Assembly: GCA_019096195.1 (NCBI GenBank)
Contig: JAGTXK010000136.1
Location: 434,001-498,000 of the forward strand
Length of the DNA stretch: 64,000 bases
DNA from: Boletus sp. NGJ
Taxonomy: Eukaryota; Basidiomycota; Agaricomycetes; Boletales; Boletaceae
Direction of reading: 5' to 3'
Shown here: one piece after another, positions 22,100 to 32,640 of the stretch
How positions within the stretch are numbered: the stretch's first letter is position 1
How the letters are laid out: the number at the start of each line of letters is the position of its first letter
The notes under the pieces: generated by a model
The model's input: the letters and a program-made list of their open reading frames with translations, nothing else
What the model was told of the DNA's origin: nothing
The model's database searches: none
Program-made: the position numbers and the translations under genes

Positions 22100-22843
22100 C
22101 TAAGTGTTAGTGGAAAACCTACATCCAATCACCTCATTAAACCATTTTTCCATGAAGCTGCACCAATTCTCACTTGAAGTAAGGCACAACTCCCTGAAGA
22201 TCTTGATCATCTCCTGCCTGATTTTGACTGCAGACTTGAGCAACTCCTTGGCAACATTGGTGACTACTGGATCCTTGGAGATGAAGATGTCCTTGTAGCC
22301 CTTGCAATCCTTATATTTGAGCTTCTCAACACTGTGCTGCAACCCATATGAGGCAAGCATACACTCATCATAACTATGGTGCTGATTGAGACCAATCAGG
22401 GCACTGAGCAAGGTTAGATGCAATTGCTCAAGGATGGGATGGCTGGCATTACCACAGCCGCCTGGGGTGACATTGTTAAGAAAGACACAGGAGTAGCTGA
22501 GGATGTGGCTGCTAGGGTCCATATAGATTGGCTTGCAGTGCTGAATGGCAGAGTTCCACCAGCTCATGGCAGCCTGCACAGCCTGGGCAATGACAGTGTC
22601 AATCTTGGTAACATGGTTGGCAATGTGGGGGTAGTCAGCAATATTGCTGAAGAGCTTGTCGAGTTGCTCATTGGTGAGACAGTTGAGTTTGCAGTGATAG
22701 TCGATGGTAGTGGTCTTGGTACTAGTGGTTGGTGTTCCTACACCAATCACCAAACACTTGGTGTTTGGGTGGTTCGGTGTCCCAAAAGCACTTCGTACCA
22801 TTGTGCCCATACCCCACATGGTCTCTACCATCCCTATATACAT
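22100..22843 (-). CDS. Hypothetical protein, 247-codon ORF
   Basis: This uninterrupted minus-strand frame is the longest open frame in the host-like 22-28 kb block. It includes CLTNEQLDKLFSNIADYPHI and AAMSWWNSAIQHCKPIYMD, and it ends at 22100. I recognise no family. No signal peptide or membrane segment is evident, and Cys and His are scattered without a clear finger. It lies downstream of a JmjC-like remnant on the same strand and could be its C-terminal part or a separate gene. The chosen start (22843) is arbitrary; the coding part may begin internally, after the palindrome-rich patch at 22740-22910. Confidence 0.4.
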   Translation of the reverse strand: MYIGMVETMWGMGTMVRSAFGTPNHPNTKCLVIGVGTPTTSTKTTTIDYHCKLNCLTNEQLDKLFSNIADYPHIANHVTKIDTVIAQAVQAAMSWWNSAIQHCKPIYMDPSSHILSYSCVFLNNVTPGGCGNASHPILEQLHLTLLSALIGLNQHHSYDECMLASYGLQHSVEKLKYKDCKGYKDIFISKDPVVTNVAKELLKSAVKIRQEMIKIFRELCLTSSENWCSFMEKWFNEVIGCRFSTNT

Positions 22844-22915
22844 GTGTGATGTACCCTAAGGCACCAAACAGGCACCAAACACTAGGTGTTCAGTGTTTCT
22901 ACACCAATCACTTAT
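22735..22915. repeat. Short palindromic patch with repeated motif
   Basis: CCAAACAC-TTG-GTGTTTGG (22750-22768) can form an 8-bp stem. 'ctacaccaatcac' occurs at about 22737 and again at about 22901, beside a second, weaker inverted motif (caaacactaggtgttc). It may be a small transposon end. Confidence 0.4.
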
Positions 22916-23269
22916 TGTGTAATGTGTTGTATAATGATGTGCACGATCTCCCATAGCTATCTATGTTACATCCAAACCACTTATGTGTTCAATGTGTCTC
23001 TCAGGTTACATTCCGGGCCTCTGTCCCACCATTCTCCCTTGACAAGTTCTTCCCTAGCATCCATTACACCAATAATCTTTTTCAGTCTTTTTGTGATCCT
23101 TTCAGCTGCCTTACATTGCCCTTCAATTTCCTTCATCAATACATTGCTCTTGTTTACTGACGGTGTGTGAGTGTCCTCCTTGTCACTAACATACATGTGT
23201 GACATCTTGCTGAAAGTGATCAGTGCAAGCAACAGCCTTCAGTAGAATGTCCTTGGTATTCATTTTTCA

Positions 23270-24690
23270 GCATTAGGACCATATGTGAAAATATATTTCC
23301 CACTCACTTGAGGCATTCTGCATGATTATGGGTAGTTCTGTAGCCATCCATGTGATGTACCTATGGAGGGACAGATGAATGGCGTTCATGGCCATCCTTC
23401 CATCCTCATAGTTCCCTTTCAGCATCTTAGAGCTGTCATACTGGAGTGCAAGCTTGGTGAGGTGGAGGGTTGAGTAGGAGAGGAAATGTCCCCCTGACGT
23501 CAGACCATCCTGTGGTGTATACACTATGTGGTTGGTGCATGGGGGTTGGATGCTTTGTATACAGCACCCTTAAGATCAGATAAATGAAGTCTAGACATGA
23601 CTGGGATACATACAGTGTATCATCTGGAGAGAGAAGGAGGGTCCCTATGGGAACTTCAGGTGACCCTGCAACCGATGTCCCAGTAAATAGGGAGTCCCAC
23701 TTGGAGAATATCTGTTTCATCCCTTTCTTACTCTTCACCGGCATGTCAATGTATGCCCATATCTTTGTTTCAGATCGGATGGTCACGTATGTATAATTTC
23801 CTGATGGATCATGGTGGGGGTAAGTCAGAAACCCACCATGTGTCATGATGTCCCATCCATGGACCCTCTCCATGTTGCTCAAGATGAACTGAACGTCATA
23901 GTACTGCTTATTCTTGTTTTTCTCTGTTTTCGCAATGTGAAGCTTGTTCATAATTGCAGATTGGGTGTTCACATTGTCCGATATTGGTCTGAATAGGGAA
24001 TAAGCTGCATGGTGTCCCTTTCCAAGAGACTGATCTGTCTCATCTGATGAATATTGGCACATTTGGCTGGTAGTTGGGCAGGTCGAGGAGATTCAGGCAT
24101 TCATTCCTGTCATCCACCAGCTGTATGAATTTTGGAGTGTCATCTCACGATAGATATGTGGCTCATCATTGTCTCCTTCAATGTCTGCATTTTGTTCCAT
24201 TGTGCATAGACATGCATCTGATATTGATATCACATCATTGGTTTCGTTCCCGATGGGATGGTAAAGTACATACCTTGAACTATGACTTGTTGAAATGCCA
24301 TTGAACAAAAGAGCTTGATGTTGTCTATCATAAATTCTAGGGTGGGGGTTGGAGCTCACCCTCCCACCAACACTTCACAACCTTGGGAGATGGCATTCTC
24401 TATTCTCCTAATCAGGGTGTGGAGTGAACGGGTGTCCTTGTCCTTGTATTTCAGTTCCACAACCATGGGCCTATTTGGGCTGTATGAGTAGTCATGTGCC
24501 CAAGGAGCTTTGGCCATGTTCTCAACCATCTGATGGTCCTGGGGGAAGATATGCATCAATATTCCCTTTGAACATCATTTTCTGGAATCTAACTTACTAT
24601 ATCACTGAACCATGGTACATGGGTAGTGACTCCAATGTGTGGCCAATCCAATGCCGCAGTTCCTGGTGGACACTTCATGCCTGCAAGTAG
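23270..24690 (-). pseudogene. JmjC-type dioxygenase-like gene, decayed
   Basis: Minus-strand pieces from 24690 to 23270 give a JmjC-like cupin. An N-terminal part (RIYDRQHQALLFNGIST) lies near 24340-24290 and LQNSYSWWMTGMNA near 24130-24095. The core RVHGWDIMTHGGFLTYPHHD near 23870-23815 contains the HxD iron-binding pair, followed by SETKIWAYIDMPVKSKKG. The distal part near 23520-23470 (TSGGHFLSYSTLHLTKLALQ) carries the third His. A GTATGT near 23610 marks a possible intron of about 45-50 bp. Stops at 24093 and 24062 and a frame change near 23550 suggest a pseudogene or unrecognised introns. JmjC enzymes hydroxylate or demethylate proteins using Fe(II) and 2-oxoglutarate; the substrate here is unknown. 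Confidence 0.65.
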
Positions 24691-24699
24691 GGATTGCAT

Positions 24700-25430
24700 G
24701 ATCAGCATGGCTTATGTGTCTTTAGTGAACGTGGTAGGTGTGATAGATGAACACATAGCTCACTCTTCCGATGTTTCAGCCCTGGTTCGTTATTAGGCTT
24801 GCCAACTGTCAGACTTGCTCTTTCCACACATGTAGAAAGCTATTCCTTGCATTTTCCTTTGTTTATAGTCATACACCCCTGTGCGACAATCATTGAATGG
24901 TAGCATGATGCAAATGTCAGAGCCTACCTACCTCCAATGGCTTATTATCATTTCCCTTGCGCTTGTACGTGGTTGTCCTTTCCTTCTTTGTGTCACTGTC
25001 TGATCTCTCTCCCTGGACCGACCATGTGATTTGAGTCTTTGGCAATGTCACCTGTATCACAACATGGTAAACATCCTCCAGCATAATCTGTAGACAGTAC
25101 TCACAGATTTCTGTTTCTGTGATAGACCAGTGTTGGATGTGATGGCAGTTGAGGATGCTGTCTTTAGCACATATGACAACATCGTCATAATCAAGTGCAA
25201 AGGGGACATCTAGGAATTACTCACCAGTTTCATCAATGTATCCATTTTCAAAACATCTTTCAGTTTCTCATGCAGCATCTGGAGCAGGTTGTCAGAAGTT
25301 TCCACATCAAGTTCTGTTCTTGTGGACTGGACACTGTTCACATGTTCCTCCAATGTGCCAACCAATTGCATGCCTTTGGTGGTACACGGTGCGAAGTACA
25401 GTGTCTCTCCAAAGATATCCACTTTCATTA
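24700..25430 (-). pseudogene. Unrecognised minus-strand coding remnant
   Basis: The open stretch 25428-25210 (containing GKTLY-like GETLYFAPCTTKGMQLVGTL) continues with stops toward 24.9 kb in a Ser/Arg-rich segment. It lies between the ATP-grasp-like remnant and the JmjC-like remnant on the same strand, and could be the N-terminal part of the latter. I recognise no domain. Confidence 0.35.
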
Positions 25431-25660
25431 GTTGTTCTGACGTCCATGTTGCCTAGCCTCCTGCTTGATATATCCAGATGGTATCCCTACCTATATGAAT
25501 TGATGGGTCGTTGAATATGTCACTGGCCAAGTCTGGTGGATCTGCCTCCATGTCGATGGTTACCACAAGGGCTACTAGAAAGGTCATGGATGGTGTCAGA
25601 TGTAGGGTGGCAACATGAGCACTAGTCATGACTACTCAAATTCGGGTGGCTGAGAGACAA

Positions 25661-25692
25661 AGGTGGTTGTGGTTGTGGTTGTGGTGGGGAGT
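25661..25692 (+). repeat. GGTTGT microsatellite
   Basis: 'ggtggttgtggttgtggttgtgg' is a short hexamer repeat with no evident function. Confidence 0.8.
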
Positions 25693-26030
25693 GGAGGAGT
25701 GGGTGTGTGGTAGAAGCAATGCACATGCCACATGTTTTAATGATTGTGGCATGTCACAATTATGGGAAAACATCAACAGGCATCTATGTTTCATTTATAC
25801 ACCATGAGTTCTATTATGCTGAACGGGTGTTGTTTGGTGTCTTAGAACCCTTGGCCCATGTTGCACATGTTTGTGTGAAATATGTAGAACATCCGATAAT
25901 ATTGAACTACCAGTTTGGCATTGTTCAGTGTCGTTAAACATGGGGCCTAGTCATGCTTGTAATACTGTTTACCTCTCATATATGTTCCACATCTCATGAT
26001 ACAGTCATCACACCTTCCATGCATACTATT

Positions 26031-28073
26031 CTACACTATGTAGGAGTTATGTATGTCCATTAACCACTGTTTGAACACCATTGTGAACATGTCCACTAAT
26101 GTTCCCATCATCTTGTTATGGAACCTGAGCCATATGCTGGTATTCAGGGAATGTTCCACCTCATTCATGAAGTAAGCAGGTGGCTCCTTTCCAGATGGAT
26201 CTATTTGTAGTCCAACATCTATCCTGCAAAAGATCAATATAGAGGTCTTTGCACCACTGTCCTTGGCTTTGCATAGAACAAGCTCCTTCCAAGTATTTTG
26301 CATGAATGTGACAAACTTGGATCTTGCTTGAGAGCATATGGGAGCAGCACCAGATTGGGGGTTCACAATGGCCTGCCGTAGCTCAATCATTCATAAATGC
26401 TTTGGCTCTTTTTCCACAAGTTCCCTGAATCATATGATTAATCATCTTCTTATAACACTGGAAGTATAATCCACATACCATATCTAGTCCAAGGTGAGAA
26501 ACACATCAGCTACACGACCTTTCCAATCACCTTTCTAGTCCTTCTCTGCTGTCTTGTGAGTGTGCATCACAGTGATAATATTTCCCCCAATGATAAAAAC
26601 TCTCCACTCTCCAATTTGATTGAGGCTCTGGATGTACTCCTGTGCCATCCAGAACATGTCAGTTCCGCTTTGCTCATTTAGGTACTCCCACATGTGGAGC
26701 TCTTGAGGCACTGTTGGTAGTATGACGTGAGCTCCACATTCACTGTGACTATGCTTGAGAACTGCATGATCTGGAATGACCTGTCCAGGTTTCAAATGAA
26801 TAGTATGTGGTGCAAACAATTCATTTAACCTTGCAATAATCTATAGGTGTTCTGTCATATGCCATTTTGTCACGGCCTGACATGCATGCCTTATCGGAGG
26901 CCAGAAGAATGTTTGGCAGGCGAGTTGATTGACATTCACCTCGTACCTCTGAAGGTTTTCTACATCTAATTTATATGGATTTATGTCTCCACTGTGGATC
27001 CATGTGAGTTTGATGCTTAGTGCCGGATCTGGATTATGAAATGAACATACACATGATGTACTGCATAGTCGACGGTGGCCAGATGGTTCCAACCATCTAT
27101 GTGGCTGGCAGGATCCAGGACTATGGCCTTGAAGTTGTCCCATGTCTGGAATAGAATGTTGAAGGCATTCCTGTTTTTGTACAAGTGCATCTGGAGAATT
27201 ATCCAAACCTAAGATTTGTTCATGTCAATCCATGAAGGAATGACTATAAGGAACAGATTGGTTCACTTGCCCATTCTGTTACCAACACCTTAACCTTGTT
27301 CAACATTGTACCGGTCTTGTAGATCTGTCCAGTCAGGTGTTTGATAGACTCATACTGCACATGGGTTATGTCCCTTGGAGTCCAGCCTAGATTGTTAATG
27401 GCCTCCTTCCTTTTCATCTCACACCTCAGATCTGGAATGTAGAGGATGGTGTATTTTTGATTCGCTAAGGGCACCACTGGATACCAATTGTCATTGCATG
27501 GAATTGAACAACCTCTTGACAATTGCCTGTCTGGCGTAGTGCACCACTGGTCTGGAAGTGCGAAGGACAATGTCAATCCAGATGCCAAACTGTTGTGAGA
27601 AAGCAGATATGGTGGTACGGTAAATGCTGACCCAACTGGGCCCATGCTGGAGTACCTGCTCTCCAAGTTGCCACATGGTTCTGAGTCCACCTTCATGTCA
27701 TCTACAAACTGTTCATTTTCATTTTCGCCTTCATTATCCTCCTCATCCAAGCAATCTTGTTGTAAATTCAAGCCACCCTTGTCACTCACTATCTCCATGT
27801 TCTCATAATCTGAGCTGTATTGGTCACTGGTGATTAGTTTTCTGGATGTCTAGAGATGAACTAAAATAACCTGCAAGAAATCTTCTCTTGAAGACCTCCT
27901 GAATTCGACTCAAGTCCCAGGCACTTTAGTTCAATGACTGCCTTTCTTGTGGGAAGGTGCTTGAGGATCTCTTCTCTTGTTGGATGGTGTATCTTTTGTG
28001 ACCAAGATGTGCCTTTAACAAATGCAGACGATCCAGAACAATCTAGTGAGCATCTGGAGTGTGCTACATGCAA
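26031..28073 (-). pseudogene. Hypothetical protein with ATP-grasp-like C-terminus
   Basis: Minus-strand pieces follow one another from 28073 to 26031. First is a segment weakly like a SAP motif (AVIELKCLGLESNSGGLQE) near 27940-27885. Next is an acidic stretch (EEDNEGENENEQFVDD) near 27750 and a middle domain at 27660-27244. Then come SECGAHVILPTVPQELHMWE near 26745-26690, IGEWRVFIIGGNIITVMHTH near 26625-26570, and CRIDVGLQIDPSGKEPPAYF followed by NEVEHSLNTSIW near 26235-26125. The order of a basic/His strand, a WRVFIxGG strand, and DVG...NEVE acids resembles nucleotide and metal ligands of ATP-grasp enzymes. That is my inference from fold-level pattern only. Stops between the pieces mean introns or decay. 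Confidence 0.45.
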
Positions 28074-28439
28074 TGCAGAATGGCGAGGGCATGCACCTCC
28101 CTCACGAAGCCATAATGGAGTATCTCACTGCATTGCACAGCTGCAAGTATGTATACATACCTCATAACCTACCAGCGAGCAGTGTCTAGAAGCATACTTC
28201 AAATGCATTGGTATATTGCTAATATATGGCAAGGGTGTGGTTTTGCAACTGGATTCAAGATGTGGCACTGTCATTATATGGATATAAATATCATTTCATG
28301 ATGTAATGAATGCGGTCCACAAGGCGAATGAACCCTAAACCACCAACTTCTTATTCACATACAACCACACTCCTACTTGCACAATGGCAACAATGTACTT
28401 TCCCCAGACCATTCCAAATAATATGTACACAAATGAACT

Positions 28440-29072
28440 AATTCTGAAACATTGTGTGATCCATGACCATGCCAATTCCCGTTCGAACTCTCTGTTGACA
28501 CGTTGATTGTGGCATCAATCCCTCTCTACTATATCAACCATATAAAATGGTTCATCTGGAAGGAAGATTGCCTCCACATCGTGTTGCACTTATATAACAA
28601 GATCAACATCCCCTGGCACTTACACAAGAACCTGAAGATGTTTCTATGATATATGGACGAAGTTTTAAAGTGGTTTCTGGCAGAGCTCTTCAAGGAGTTG
28701 AATGAAAACAACACGTCTCACAGCGATACCTTTGATAGCTATTTGAGGATCAAGTACTGGGTAGGACACCATGAGCCAGAGAATGTGCGGGATTACTGAC
28801 GTTCCAATGATCTAAACATCGATTGAATCAACGTCGATGAGTTAGGTATGTCGTCATCACTTTCTCCTATTCACTAACATTGAATGCCATACAGATTGGG
28901 CAGACTAGAGGCACACCTGGGACCTATTTGGTTGGGGGTTCACACCAAGTATGTGCTATCAGAGACTGCCTGGATGACGAAAACCACAAGCATGTTGTTG
29001 ATTAAAATGAAGAAATTCTATGACCCTCCCTTCCACATCGACAAATCATGTGAGTGTTTCGTCAACTTGTGA
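28440..29072 (+). pseudogene. Unrecognised plus-strand coding remnant
   Basis: Broken plus-strand frames include LHIVLHLYNKINIPWHLHKN near 28580-28640, SYLRIKYWVGHHEPENVRDY near 28735-28795 and AHLGPIWLGVHTKYVL near 28910-28957. They look like one ancestral protein interrupted by stops at about 28648 and 28798 and by a frame change. A possible intron with GTATGTCG lies near 28845. The family is unknown. Confidence 0.4.
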
Positions 29073-29201
29073 TAATGTGAGACTCACTGTAACATAGTTG
29101 GCTATTCATTTCATGAGCATGAGGAGGATCCCAACAATGACAGCAACAGTGCTAGTGATGGAATGTAGGAGCATGAGTGGGTTGGACTTGGGGGTGATAA
29201 C

Positions 29202-29477
29202 ATGGATGTTGACAAAAGCCACAGCATGGAAAGTGGAGATGGGGTTATTTCTGAAGATGACAAGGATGCAGAGGGTGAGGAGGTGAAAGAAGACAAAATC
29301 ATGATGAGGAAGAAGAAGGCCAAGGGGAAAGTGAAAGCAAAGGAGATGCATAATGAGAATGAATGCAGTGGTGGACAGAGAAGGGGGAGGGGGAGGGGAA
29401 AGGGGAGGGGAAAGGGAAAGGGAAAGGGAAAGGAGAAGGAGGAGAAGGAGGAGAAGGAGGAAGGCAAGGCACCCTAG
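29202..29477 (+). CDS. Low-complexity Lys/Glu/Gly-rich ORF
   Basis: This 91-codon frame starts with an acidic part (ISEDDKDAEGEEVKEDK) and ends in RGRGRGKGRGKGKGKGK followed by KEEKEEK. The purine-only run at 29385-29463 dictates this composition. The antisense frames (Ser/Leu/Phe/Pro-rich) are mirror images. It is probably a disordered tail of the preceding remnant or a simple-sequence artefact rather than a stand-alone gene. Confidence 0.3.
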   Translation: MDVDKSHSMESGDGVISEDDKDAEGEEVKEDKIMMRKKKAKGKVKAKEMHNENECSGGQRRGRGRGKGRGKGKGKGKEKEEKEEKEEGKAP

Positions 29478-29529
29478 CTTGGCTGAAGTGTAGCCCTCAT
29501 ACAATATCCTTGGACTAAATCTCCCCTAT

Positions 29530-30002
29530 GTCAATGTTCCATAAACATGTATACATATTGTTCACATTTCTATAGAATCAGTTTCAACATGCTTTGGAAA
29601 TCTGAATCAAGGGCATGACTATGTACCAACTGTTCTGTGATACTGAACAACTATGGTTCGGTGTTGTTCAGTGTCATAGGACATCTACCACACTATGTAT
29701 TAATATGTAGCATTCATGTACAGACATGTGCTGTGTGTGTAGTGCATCCCACACCATCAAACAGGTGGAAATTGGATAGTTCGGTGCTGTCCCAAATAGG
29801 AGTCAATTGTGGCAGTGTGTACTGCCATATTTGGTGGCTGTTGCGCATGTGGCATAAATGACACGTCACAGCACACCACTTAACCCACAACCCATGAATA
29901 TCCATTCATCCCCAGTACCCCTAACCCTTACAACTTTGCATTCATTATCATGTCTGATTACTACTGGCAACACACAGCAGTAACTCCTATCCACATTGAC
30001 TA
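29530..30002. other. Non-coding stretch before Tc1-A
   Basis: No gene is seen. It contains 'gttcggtg-ct-gtcccaaa' at 29779-29796, similar to 'gttcggtgtcccaaaa' at 22772-22787, and 'tgttcagtgtc' at 29665, similar to 25919. It may mark short repeat copies around the 22-29 kb block. Confidence 0.35.
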
Positions 30003-30004
30003 TA

Positions 30005-30220
30005 CAGTGGCTCAAAAAACTGTCCGCATGTTTGGTCATTTTTCACTAAACGCGTTATTCCCCAATAACCCCTAACCCTTACCCTACCATATAGGTGTAT
30101 GAAATGAAGCACTGACCCTTGGCTTTCTATCCATCAAGGTTGTAAGACATATGAATAAGAATTGATGAACTGGCAGCCATTTCAAAACAATGACTCATTC
30201 GGACAGTTTTTTGACTCTAA
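30005..30220 (+). repeat. Left terminal inverted repeat of Tc1-A
   Basis: The outer tip has TCAAAAAACTGTCCG at 30012-30026. The same 15-mer is present as reverse complement at the inner end near 30199-30214. A telomere-like 'cccctaacccttaccct' lies inside at about 30066-30082. Confidence 0.9.
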
Positions 30221-30366
30221 GTTTTGATTACATATATTGGACCCTAGCATGCTGGAATATGATTACATACATTTGGTAAGGCTTCTATTATGTCACCATT
30301 ATGTAACTGAGTGTCAGACAACATATATAAACCCCTTCATTCCATGTTTATTTTCCCACCATCACC

Positions 30367-31384
30367 ATGAAACCCATTTCCATCTCTCAAAAAAACAATA
30401 TCATCTCTCTCTCCTCTCATGGGCTTTCCTCTAGGAAAATCTCTGCACAAACTGGCCTAGGGAAGTCTACAGTATGCCAAGTGCTTCAGGAACTCCAGCC
30501 AGAGAAGACCAGGCTTCTTGGTGGCTGCCCTTCCAAGCTTACCTCTACCAACAAAAGAGCTACTGTCCAGCAAATTATTACTGGCAAGGCCAGGAATGCT
30601 GTTCATGCTGCCCAATACATCAATACCATTATTGATACCCCTGTCTGTCCTCAGACTGTTAGAAATACTCTCAAGGAAGCCTCCTTAAAGGCTGTGGTAA
30701 AGAAGAAAAAGCCACTGCTTTCTAGTGGTCACAAGAAAAGAAGATTAGCCTTTGCTCTCAAGTACCAGCATTGGACTGTGGAGGACTGGAAGAGAGTTAT
30801 ATGGTCAGATGAGACCAAGATCAATAGGATTGGGTCAGATGGGCAAGAGTATGTGTGGAAAAAGAATGGAGAGGGGCTAATTGCTAGAGAGGTCCAAGGC
30901 ACAGTCAAGTTTGGAGGAGGTTCACTGATGGTATGGGGCTGCATAGGGTGGAATGGAGTGGGGATTTTGAGTGAGGTGGAGGGGAGAATGGATGCTGAAC
31001 AGTATGTGGCCATATTGGAGCAGGGGTTGCTGCAAAGCATGGAGGAGTCTGGAATTCCAGAAGATGACATTATCTTTCAACAAGATAATGATCCCAAGCA
31101 TACCTCTAAAAGAGCCCAAAGATGGCTTGAAGAGCAAGGAATCAAGCTTCTGGACTGGCCTGCACAATCTCCAGACCTTAATCCCATTGAACATACTTGC
31201 AATCACCTCAAGAGATGCCTCTCAGGTTATGAAAATGCTCCTACAGGTGCTTCATCAATTGTGGGAAAGAGTAGTGGAGCAGTGGGGAAAGATTGATGAG
31301 GAACAGTGTCAGAAATGGATAGAAAGTATGCCTAGAAGGATTGAAGCAGTTATCAAGGCCAAAGGAGCTCATACCAAGTACTAG
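30367..31384 (+). pseudogene. Tc1-A transposase with one frameshift
   Basis: ATG at 30367 opens MKPISISQKNNIISLSSHG. Two helix-turn-helix regions follow (RKISAQTGLGKSTVCQVLQE and CPQTVRNTLKEASLKAVVKK, with a KKKKP basic patch). The DD34E catalytic set is complete: Asp in WSDETKINRI, Asp in IFQQDNDPKHTSKRA, Glu in PDLNPIEH. The open frame runs to 31296, but from about 31250 the family sequence continues in the next frame (WERVVEQWGKIDEEQ) to VIKAKGAHTKY and TAG at 31382. One extra base near 31250 explains this. The enzyme would cut and paste the element at TA targets. Because the lesion lies after the DDE core, some activity cannot be excluded. Confidence 0.9.
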
Positions 31385-31398
31385 ATACCTAGATAAAT

Positions 31399-31615
31399 TT
31401 AGAGTCAAAAAACTGTCTCGAATGAGTCATTGTTTTGAAATGGCTGCCAGTTCATCCATTCTTATTCATATGTCTTATAACCTTGATGGATAGAAAGCCA
31501 AGGGTCAGTGCTTCATTTCATACACCTATATGTTAGGGTAAGGGTTAGGGGTTATTGGGGAATAACGCATTTAGTGAAAAATGACCAAACATGCGGACAG
31601 TTTTTTGAGCCACTG
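31399..31615 (-). repeat. Right terminal inverted repeat of Tc1-A
   Basis: Its reverse complement matches 30005-30220 with few changes (for example one base inside the telomere-like 'ttagggtaagggttagggg' near 31534-31552). The inner end has 'gtcaaaaaactgtc' at 31404-31417. Confidence 0.9.
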
Positions 31616-31617
31616 TA

Positions 31618-32640
31618 ACAGAAGTGACCTTCTTCTGGTCTGCAATGGCATTGAGAATCTCTTCAGCCCTCACCAGTGCTACCTCCTAGTCTCTCATGTT
31701 GGTTGAGTCTATCAGCTCCAGTTTGTACCTCTTGACATATTTCACCAAATTGCCACAAGCCTAATGCTGGATTTAGTTGACAATAGTTTATCTGTTGATG
31801 TGGATGTTGAATTGGGCCTCGTTGGCCAATTGGTACAGGTGAACAAAGTAGTCCTTGACTGTGTTCTTCCCTTGGTGGAGCAAGAAGAGTTTCTGCTCAG
31901 TGATTCAGATGAGTCTGGCTGGTTGAAAAGTCTTCTTCAATTTCTCTTTGAAAAAGGGAAAGTGCATGAAGGCATAGGTGTTGCCTTCAGAGAGTCAGTC
32001 AGAAAAGTGGCCAGCCATGTTGTTGCCATGTATGTACGATAGGGCAATCAGGATTTTTTGTTGGTCTGTTGGCTCTGTTTTAAAGCTGCTGAGGTAGAGG
32101 GTCACAGTCCTCCACCATTGGACAAACTTTTCTTTATCGCCGTTGTAGTGTTCCGACTTGGTGGCTAGACTTTTCCTGATTTGGGGGAAAATGGAAGGGA
32201 ATCCATGCATGGGCGCCCTTGGAACCCCAGGTGTACTCAGCTGGGATGGGGTTTGCAGCAGTGGATGGCCCAGTAGTGGGCCTCATGGGGTGTGTGTGTG
32301 AGACAGGATGTTGATTTGGATTCCTCTAGGTGATTGCTGCAGAGCTTGGTTGAACAGGGGGTTGATTGATGGTGGTGTGCCAGCTACTCCAGGGTCTAGG
32401 GTGAACTGCTGGTACCAGATGTTGTAATTGAGGATGCTCTGCTCGAGCATCTCTGGTTGTTGTTGTAGAGGGGCAGTGTGGACCAGGGTTGGTTGCCCTA
32501 GTTGCACTGTGGGCAGCCCTTGGGCTGCTGCTTGGCATGTGAGATCCATGAAGCACCCAGTTGCAATGTGAGTTGTCAAGGCAAGGCAGCTGTATGGGCT
32601 AGGGATTGTGGTCATTTCAGAGACTGGCAATTCTGAAAAG
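31618..32640 (-). pseudogene. gypsy-2 gag
   Basis: On the minus strand, a Gln/Pro-rich N-terminus lies at 32630-32283 (TAPLQQQPEMLEQSILNYNI). The capsid core is at 32210-31620: EKFVQWWRTVTLYLSSFKTE, TDQQKILIALSYIHG, FQPARLI, DYFVHLYQLANEAQFNI, VKYVKRYKLELIDSTNMRD, VRAEEILNAIAD. This is the classical Ty3/gypsy retrotransposon gag of basidiomycetes. Stops interrupt it near 31992, 31895 and 31765. The 3' end is cut by the Tc1-A insertion at 31617. I could not recognise the gag continuation on the far side of Tc1-A. Confidence 0.8.

Larger units (their letters stand above)
30005..31615 (+). mobile_element. Tc1/mariner element, family A (1611 bp)
   Basis: The element begins CAGTGGCTCAAAAAACTGTC and ends with the reverse complement, flanked by TA at 30003-30004 and at 31616-31617. 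The terminal inverted repeats are about 216 bp (30005-30220 and 31399-31615) and nearly identical, so the insertion is fairly young. Each repeat ends inwardly with an inverted copy of its own outer tip. It encodes one transposase (30367-31384) and sits in a gypsy gag region (gypsy-2). Confidence 0.95.

Noticed and set aside
29106-29504. Ser/Leu/Phe/Pro-rich frames on the minus strand
   Set aside because: They mirror the purine-only simple sequence at 29385-29463 and carry no signal of selection.
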